Positions 7,112-11,644 of a stretch of DNA of 11,644 bases are shown one piece after another. Under the pieces are notes generated by a model. That model was not told the DNA's origin. It ran no database searches and worked only from the letters and a program-made list of their open reading frames with translations. How positions within the stretch are numbered: the first letter of the stretch is position 1; each line of letters starts with the position of its first letter. Both the position numbers and the translations under genes were made by a program. Source of the DNA: DATCZS01 sp036525795 (lineage in GTDB: Bacteria; Actinomycetota; Acidimicrobiia; Spongiisociales; ZC4RG35); assembly GCA_036525795.1 (NCBI GenBank), contig DATCZS010000091.1, positions 1 through 11,644 of the forward strand, written 5' to 3'.

Positions 7112-7272
7112 CGACGCGCAACGAGCGACGAGCGACGAGCGACGAGCGACGAGCAACGTGCGACGAGCGACGTGCGACGTGAGACGTGGGACGTGCGACG
7201 TGAGACGTGAGACGTGAGACGTGCGACGTGCGACGTGCAACGTGAGACGTGCGACGTGAGACGTGCGACGTC
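7112..7272. repeat. Heptanucleotide tandem array 2 (CGACGAG grading into NGACGTG)
   Basis: Twenty-two consecutive 7-mers run from 7112 to 7265, followed by a last cgacgtc that overlaps the birA stop codon. The left part is mainly cgacgag (five copies, four of them consecutive at 7126-7153); from 7168 rightward the units are cgacgtg, agacgtg, ggacgtg and caacgtg. Variation falls almost only on bases 1, 2 and 6. On the minus strand the array starts inside the birA stop and ends about 25 bp before the hydrolase ribosome-binding site, so it fills nearly the whole 223-bp gap. Blocks of identical neighbours fit growth by slipped-strand replication. No promoter or terminator is evident inside it. 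Confidence 0.95.
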
Positions 7273-7948
7273 AGCCCCCGACGTTGCGCACGTGGGACAC
7301 CTCGCCCGAGCGGATCACCACGCGGCCCGCCGAACCGAGCGAGACCACCAGGCCACCTTCTTCGTCCACACCGACGGCGACGCCCCGACCGTCCGGCGTC
7401 CACGTGATCTCCTCACCGATGGTCAGGCATCGCTCCGCGTATTCCTGGCGGGGCCACTCCCCTGGTCCATCCTCGATCAGATCGATCAGATGGACAGCCC
7501 AGCGGTTGGCGATCGCCACCCCTTCGTCCCCGCCCGGATCGTTGGCGTAGAGGGCCGTCATGCCCGCGGGCGGATCGGGCCACCACAGGTTCATCCCCAT
7601 GCCGACGGTCACGGTCGACCCATCTGCTTCGGAGAGGATGCCGCCGACCTTGCCTCCGGCCGTCATCAGGTCGTTGGGCCATTTCAGATCGACCGGAACG
7701 GCGCGAGCGGCAGCCACTCCCGCCAGCAGCGGGACCAGCGAGACCCGCCCGGTGGGCCAGTCCGAGTCGATGCGCAGGCTGGCTGCCAGCGCCCGGGGGG
7801 CGTTCACCCACGGGCGGCCGGACCGCCCCCTCCCCTGGCGCTGCGAACCGGCGACGACGAGCACCGGGTGGTCCTCGAAGAGCCGCCGCGCCTCGTCCTG
7901 GGTCGAGTCGGTGACGTCGAGCGTGACCAGCGAATAGGGTGTAGCCAT
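7271..7948 (-). CDS. birA: BirA: biotin--[acetyl/propionyl-CoA-carboxylase] ligase (monofunctional)
   Basis: This 225-residue enzyme makes biotinyl-AMP from biotin and ATP and attaches biotin to the lysine of a carboxyl-carrier domain, most obviously that of the neighbouring AccA-type protein. Diagnostic blocks are VTDSTQDEARRLF (near 12-24), GSQRQGRGRSGRPWV (biotinyl-AMP loop, near 35-49), VDLKWPNDLM (near 86-95), GGKVGGILSE (97-106) and VGMGMNLWW (near 115-123), followed by a short SH3-like C-terminal domain. ATG 7948 gives the usual N-terminus MATPYSLVTLDVTDST; the upstream in-frame extension would run through the accD start. There is no N-terminal winged-helix domain, so it is not expected to repress biotin genes as E. 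coli BirA does. Its starts are 47 bp apart from accD and divergent, and its TGA overlaps the first heptamer of array 2. Confidence 0.93.
   Translation of the reverse strand: MATPYSLVTLDVTDSTQDEARRLFEDHPVLVVAGSQRQGRGRSGRPWVNAPRALAASLRIDSDWPTGRVSLVPLLAGVAAARAVPVDLKWPNDLMTAGGKVGGILSEADGSTVTVGMGMNLWWPDPPAGMTALYANDPGGDEGVAIANRWAVHLIDLIEDGPGEWPRQEYAERCLTIGEEITWTPDGRGVAVGVDEEGGLVVSLGSAGRVVIRSGEVSHVRNVGG
7911..7940 (+). promoter_or_regulatory. Possible promoter for the accD-accA operon, inside the birA 5' end
   Basis: GTGACG at 7911-7916 (4 of 6 to TTGACA) and TAGGGT at 7935-7940 (TAnnnT type) are separated by 18 bp. They would place a transcript start near 7947, about 50 nt before the proposed accD start. 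In GC-rich DNA such pairs occur by chance, so this is a candidate only. Confidence 0.25.
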
Positions 7949-7985
7949 TCCAGACCCCGATGAGTCGAACGTCCACCAGCGTATC

Positions 7986-7991
7986 GGGAGG
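7986..7991 (+). promoter_or_regulatory. Shine-Dalgarno that decides the accD start
   Basis: GGGAGG is followed 4 nt later by TTG 7996. The competing ATG at 7960 has no comparable site upstream and would add 12 low-complexity residues (Ser/Thr/Gly). Confidence 0.6.
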
Positions 7992-7995
7992 ACCG

Positions 7996-9546
7996 TTGGG
8001 AACCGAAGCACGAATCGAACAACTGCGCCGGCTTCGTGATGAGGCCCTCCACGCCGGAAGCGAGCGGGCGGTCGCCAGACAGCACGAGCAGGGCAAGCTG
8101 ACCGCGCGCGAGCGGATCGATCTTCTCCTGGACAAGGGATCGTTCCAGGAGATCGACATGATGGTGCGCCACCAGGCGCGTGGATTCGGCATCGAGAGCA
8201 CCCGCCCTCCGGGGGACGCCGTGGTCACCGGTTGGGGAACCATCGACGGAAGGACGGTGTTCGTCTTCGCCGAGGACTTCACCGTCTTCGGAGGCAGTCT
8301 CGGAGTCGCCGTCGCCGACAAGATCTGCAAGGTCCTCGACATGGCGATGGAAACCGGCACGCCCGTGATCGGTTTGAAGGACTCCGGCGGAGCGCGCATC
8401 CAGGAAGGCGTGGCCGCACTCGACGGCTACGGCCGGATCTTCGAGCGGAATGTGCGGGCCTCAGGTGTGATCCCCCAGATCTCGGTCATCATGGGACCGT
8501 GCGCCGGCGGAGCCGTCTACTCCCCCGCCATCACCGACTTCATCTTCCAGGTGGAAGAGACGTCTCATCTCTTCATCACGGGGCCCGACGTCATCAAGGC
8601 GGTCACCGGCGAAGACGTCAGCTTCGAACAGCTGGGCGGCGCATCCACGCACTCCGCCATCTCGGGGGTCACCCACTTCGTCGCCCCCAGCGGGGCCGAA
8701 GCGATGGATGCCGTCCGCTACCTGCTCAGCTTCCTCCCGCAGAACAACATGGAGCATCCGCCGTACTTCGCACCGAGCGACAGCCGCGACCGGCTCGATG
8801 ACTCCCTCGATCGAATCATCCCCGACTCGTCGAATCAGCCATACGACATGGTGGACCTGATCGAGACCGTGGTCGACGACGAGGAGTTCTTCGAGGTCCA
8901 CGAGAACTGGGCCCGCAACATCGTGTGCGGATTCGCCCGGCTCGACGGTCACGCGGTGGGCATCGTGGGCAATCAGCCGGCAGTCCTCGCCGGAACGCTC
9001 GACATCTCGGCGTCGGAGAAGGCGGCCAGGTTCGTGCGATTCTGCGATGCGTTCAACATCCCGCTCGTCACCTTCGTCGACGTTCCCGGTTTTCTCCCGG
9101 GCGTCGAGCAGGAACACGGCGGGATCATTCGCCACGGAGCCAAGCTCCTGTATGCCTACTGCGAGGCCACGGTCCCCCGGGTCACGGTGATCACCCGGAA
9201 GGCATACGGGGGGGCCTACCTCGTGATGAACGCAAGGGGTATCAGGGCAGACGTCGTCTATGCCTGGCCTTCGGCCGAGGTGGCGGTGATGGGGGCTCAG
9301 GGCGCCGTCAACGTGATCTTCCGCCGCGACCTCGCAGACGCAGACGATCCTGCTGCTCGCCGCCAGGAGCTCATCACCGACTACGAATCCCAGTTCAACA
9401 ACCCCTACCGGGCCGCGGAATTGGGGCTCGTCGACGAGGTGATCGAGCCGCGCGAGACCCGGGTCAAGCTCATCCGTTCACTGGAGATGCTCCGCACCAA
9501 GCGCGAAACCCTGGCACCGCGCAAGCATGGGAACATACCGCTGTGA
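7996..9546 (+). CDS. accD: Acyl-CoA (propionyl-CoA type) carboxylase carboxyltransferase beta subunit
   Basis: The 516-residue subunit moves the carboxyl group from carboxybiotin to an acyl-CoA, giving methylmalonyl-CoA from propionyl-CoA or malonyl-CoA from acetyl-CoA. It is a full crotonase-fold pair. The N-domain has QHEQGKLTARERIDLLL, FTVFGGSLG, DSGGARIQEGV and GPCAGGAVYSPAITDF; the C-domain has VDVPGFLPGVEQEHGGIIRHGAKLLYA in consecutive pieces, TRKAYGGAYLVM and WPSAEVAVMGAQGAVN. These SGGAR and KAYGGAY blocks supply the two oxyanion holes. Overall it resembles PccB of Streptomyces and AccD5 of mycobacteria. TTG 7996 is preferred on its ribosome-binding site; ATG 7960 would give 528 aa. 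In KAYGGAYLVM the Leu (codon at 9220) stands where propionyl-specific enzymes, as I recall, carry Asp, so the acyl preference is open. It overlaps accA by 4 nt (GTGA), indicating translational coupling and balanced subunits. Confidence 0.94.
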   Translation: MGTEARIEQLRRLRDEALHAGSERAVARQHEQGKLTARERIDLLLDKGSFQEIDMMVRHQARGFGIESTRPPGDAVVTGWGTIDGRTVFVFAEDFTVFGGSLGVAVADKICKVLDMAMETGTPVIGLKDSGGARIQEGVAALDGYGRIFERNVRASGVIPQISVIMGPCAGGAVYSPAITDFIFQVEETSHLFITGPDVIKAVTGEDVSFEQLGGASTHSAISGVTHFVAPSGAEAMDAVRYLLSFLPQNNMEHPPYFAPSDSRDRLDDSLDRIIPDSSNQPYDMVDLIETVVDDEEFFEVHENWARNIVCGFARLDGHAVGIVGNQPAVLAGTLDISASEKAARFVRFCDAFNIPLVTFVDVPGFLPGVEQEHGGIIRHGAKLLYAYCEATVPRVTVITRKAYGGAYLVMNARGIRADVVYAWPSAEVAVMGAQGAVNVIFRRDLADADDPAARRQELITDYESQFNNPYRAAELGLVDEVIEPRETRVKLIRSLEMLRTKRETLAPRKHGNIPL

Positions 9547-11312
9547 AGCGACAACCCGAGCCGGACGACTTCCCCCTCGCCTCCGTGCTGATCGCCAACC
9601 GCGGCGAGATCGCCGTGAGGGTGCTGCGCACCGCCCGCGAGATGGGCCTGCGGACGATCGCCGTCTACTCGGAGCTCGACCGCGACGCCCTCCACGTCAG
9701 ACTCGCAGACGAGGCGTGGAACATCGGTCCCGCCCCGGCAGCGGAGTCGTACCTGAACATCAACCGCATCATGGCGGTGGCCGTCGAGGCGAGGGCCGAC
9801 GCCATCCATCCCGGATACGGATTCCTCTCGGAGAACGCCGATTTCGCCCGGGCGGTCTCGACGGCGGGAATCGCCTGGGTGGGCCCGCCCCCCGAGGCCA
9901 TCGCCACGATGGGAGACAAGATCTCCTCGCGGCGCGCCGCCCAGGCGGCCGGAGCCCCCACGGTCCCCGGAACCACCGAGCCGCTCGACTCGGTGGAACA
10001 GATCAAGGAGGTGGCCGCCAGCTACGGCTATCCGGTTGCCATCAAGGCGGCCCACGGGGGCGGTGGCAAGGGCCTGCGGGTCGTGCAGAACGAGGGCGAG
10101 GTGGCCGAGGCGTTCGAAGGCGCCAGGCGGGAGGCAGCCGCGTACTTCGGAAACGCCGAGGTGTACGTCGAGAAGTACATCACCCGTCCCCGCCACGTCG
10201 AGGCACAGATACTCCTCGACGATCACGGCAACGAGCTGTTCCTCGGCGAGCGCGACTGCTCGGTGCAGCGCCGTCACCAGAAGCTGATCGAGGAGACGCC
10301 GTCGCCTTCGATGGACGACGACCAGCGCACGCGGTTCGGTGAGGCCGCCCTGGCGGTGGCGCGCGCCTGCGGATACCGCAATGCCGGCACCGTCGAGTTC
10401 CTGCTCGACCAGGAGGGCGATTTCTACTTCCTCGAGATGAACACCCGGCTTCAGGTGGAGCACACGGTGACGGAGATGGTGACCGGTATCGACCTCGTCC
10501 GCGAACAGCTGCGGATCGCAGCGGGACTGCCGATGTCGACCACCGATGCCCCGGTGCGCGGCCACGCCATCGAGTTCCGGATCAACGCCGAGGACCCGGC
10601 CCGCGACTTCATGCCCACCCCCGGTCAGATCACCGAATACCACGAGCCGGCGGGGTTCGGAATCCGCGTCGACGGGTGGGTCGATGCGTCGACCACGGTC
10701 AGCCAGTACTACGACAACCTCGTGGCCAAGCTGGTGGTGTGGGGCCGCGACCGGGCCGAGGCCATCCAGCGGGGGAAGCGGGCCCTCGGCGAATACGAGA
10801 TCCACGGGATCGCCAGCACCATCCCGGCGCATCTGGCGGTGCTCTCGCACCCCGATTTCACCGAGAACCGCCACCACACCAAGTGGATCGAGACAGACGT
10901 CGACCTGTCTTCTTCCGAACCGATCGCCGCCGAGGCGCTGCCCGAGGAAGAGGACGTCGTCCGCCGTCAGATGACGGTGGAGATCGGCGGGCGGCGCTTC
11001 CAGGTCGCCTTCTGGGCGCCCGAGGTGCGGGCGGACGCTGCGGGCAGCCCGCGGCGCAAGCGGCCACGCCTGGAACGCTCGAGTGGGGCCGGTGCGAACG
11101 ACGGCATCGTCAGCGCACCCATGCAGGGGACGATCGTCAAGGTGGCGGTGAAGGCCGGGGATTCGGTCAACGCCGGCGACGCCATCTGCGTCCTCGAGGC
11201 CATGAAGATGGAGAACGAGGTCAAGAGCCCCGTCTCCGGCGAGGTGGTCGACCTGCGGGTCCAACCGGGCGACACCGTCGCCTCCGGCGACACCATCGCC
11301 ATCGTCAGGTAG
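9543..11312 (+). CDS. accA: Acyl-CoA carboxylase alpha subunit: biotin carboxylase plus biotin carboxyl carrier domain
   Basis: This 589-residue protein carboxylates its own biotin with ATP and bicarbonate and hands the group to the AccD partner. The biotin carboxylase N-domain starts SVLIANRGEIAVRVLRTA (14-31). The ATP-grasp glycine loop is HGGGGKGLR (171-179), active-site residues lie in FLEMNTRLQVEHTVTE (296-311), and INAEDP (347-352) opens the BC C-domain. Residues about 518-589 are the carrier domain, with biotinyl lysine K555 in LEAMKMENE. The two are joined by a basic linker (PRRKRPRLER, 503-512). Length is typical for the AccA3/PccA type. GTG 9543 overlaps the accD stop as GTGA; a weak GGGA lies further upstream, so coupling with accD probably drives initiation. 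GTG 9585 would be a shorter alternative start. Unlike the mycobacterial locus, no epsilon subunit gene fits between accD and accA. BirA next door is the expected modifier. Confidence 0.95.
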   Translation: MKRQPEPDDFPLASVLIANRGEIAVRVLRTAREMGLRTIAVYSELDRDALHVRLADEAWNIGPAPAAESYLNINRIMAVAVEARADAIHPGYGFLSENADFARAVSTAGIAWVGPPPEAIATMGDKISSRRAAQAAGAPTVPGTTEPLDSVEQIKEVAASYGYPVAIKAAHGGGGKGLRVVQNEGEVAEAFEGARREAAAYFGNAEVYVEKYITRPRHVEAQILLDDHGNELFLGERDCSVQRRHQKLIEETPSPSMDDDQRTRFGEAALAVARACGYRNAGTVEFLLDQEGDFYFLEMNTRLQVEHTVTEMVTGIDLVREQLRIAAGLPMSTTDAPVRGHAIEFRINAEDPARDFMPTPGQITEYHEPAGFGIRVDGWVDASTTVSQYYDNLVAKLVVWGRDRAEAIQRGKRALGEYEIHGIASTIPAHLAVLSHPDFTENRHHTKWIETDVDLSSSEPIAAEALPEEEDVVRRQMTVEIGGRRFQVAFWAPEVRADAAGSPRRKRPRLERSSGAGANDGIVSAPMQGTIVKVAVKAGDSVNAGDAICVLEAMKMENEVKSPVSGEVVDLRVQPGDTVASGDTIAIVR

Positions 11313-11644
11313 CCGCCGGGCCTTCGCCGGTGGTCCGGTCAGGCTTCGAGTCTCGCCCCGAGCGCGCCTCCAGCCGGGTCAGCAGCCACCACAGCGGGAT
11401 CGCAGCACCCAGGCCCACGGCGAAGAGACCCGAGGCCAGAGGGACGGTTTCGGCGGTTCCGGCGATCCGCCCCGACCAGATGACCAGCGCCACGTGGAGC
11501 GGGATGACCACCGGCCAGGAAGTCGACAGCCGGAGACGGGGACCGAGACCGAGCAGCAACAACACGCCGAACGCGCCGGTGACCCCCACCAACGACGATG
11601 GGCGGCCGAGTCCGTCGATGAGAGCCACCCCTCCGACCGTCAAC
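11305..11644 (-). CDS. Hypothetical membrane protein (5' end beyond window)
   Basis: The frame is open from the right edge to a TGA at 11307-11305 and shows G/C-rich third positions like the neighbouring genes, so it is likely real. About 112 residues are visible. They include hydrophobic segments around GVTGAFGVLLLLGLG, WPVVIPLHVALVIWSG and PLASGLFAVGLGAAIPLWWLL, which suggest at least three membrane spans, then a charged cytoplasmic-like tail (RLEARSGRDSKPDRTTGEG). A TTG at 11643 is in frame but the true start is probably outside. I do not recognise the family. Its last 8 nt overlap the end of accA in convergent orientation, and the hairpin at 11313 falls within its C-terminal codons. Confidence 0.6.
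   Translation of the reverse strand, partial: LTVGGVALIDGLGRPSSLVGVTGAFGVLLLLGLGPRLRLSTSWPVVIPLHVALVIWSGRIAGTAETVPLASGLFAVGLGAAIPLWWLLTRLEARSGRDSKPDRTTGEGPAAT
11313..11333 (+). terminator. GC-rich hairpin directly after accA (possible bidirectional terminator)
   Basis: CCGCCGG (11313-11319) can pair with CCGGTGG (11327-11333) over seven pairs, one of them G-U, with a 7-nt GCCTTCG loop. It starts at the base after the accA TAG. There is no following T-run, as is common for actinobacterial terminators, and it lies within the 3' end of the convergent membrane gene, so it could act on both transcripts. Confidence 0.4.

Noticed and set aside
7112..7272. CRISPR array
   Set aside because: The units are 7 bp and contiguous with no spacers, and no cas genes are nearby.
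7107..7403. Minus-strand frame of 98 aa rich in SHVARR units
   Set aside because: Same cause as the other array-derived frame: array 2 read through, plus the shadow frame of birA. Not a plausible protein.
9405..11264. 619-aa open frame on the minus strand opposite accA
   Set aside because: Its His/Gly/Asp/Arg-rich composition is typical of the antisense shadow of a GC-rich gene, and the plus strand holds an unmistakable biotin carboxylase.

Overview
The window is GC-rich (strong G/C bias at third codon positions, frequent GTG and TTG starts). It carries the F420-tail genes cofD/fbiA and cofE/fbiB, a LytR-CpsA-Psr protein, birA, and a two-gene acyl-CoA carboxylase of actinobacterial type. This points to an actinomycete chromosome. 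The gene content and order recall the Mycobacterium tuberculosis stretch from fbiA-fbiB (Rv3261-Rv3262) through a CpsA-like protein (Rv3267) to birA-accD5-accA3 (Rv3279c-Rv3285), but compacted and interrupted by different genes. CofE lacks the nitroreductase domain of mycobacterial FbiB, and the repeats are unusual, so I favour a deep-branching, non-mycobacterial lineage such as Acidimicrobiia. That placement is inference.

Layout. Positions 1-1803 (minus) hold a glycosyltransferase-2-like protein with a polytopic membrane C-terminus, cut by the window edge. It is divergent from fbiA (1848-2759) and cofE (2750-3454), which overlap and finish coenzyme F420 synthesis. cofE ends back to back with ugd (3455-4729, minus), and upstream of ugd lies an LCP-family cell-wall ligase (4761-6080, minus). 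Next on the minus strand are a dienelactone-hydrolase-like gene (6298-7047) and birA (7271-7948). The gaps on both sides of the hydrolase are filled almost completely by heptanucleotide repeats. birA diverges from accD/pccB (7996-9546), which overlaps accA/pccA (9543-11312). A partial membrane-protein gene converges on the right end.

Functional themes. (1) Cell envelope: the GT2 membrane protein, UDP-glucose dehydrogenase and LCP protein fit assembly of a cell-wall glycopolymer containing uronic acid or sugars derived from it. (2) Cofactor F420: lactyl/enolpyruvyl transfer followed by glutamylation. (3) Acyl-CoA carboxylation: BirA biotinylates the AccA-type subunit, which works with the carboxyltransferase AccD.

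The most unusual signals are two heptamer arrays that keep a 7-nt register while the unit sequence changes, both starting at or just after a stop codon and flanking the hydrolase; an Asp at the hydrolase nucleophile position; loss of several usual motif residues in the GT2 domain; and a Leu at what I recall as the acyl-specificity position of the carboxyltransferase. No tRNA, rRNA, CRISPR array, transposase or phage gene was seen.
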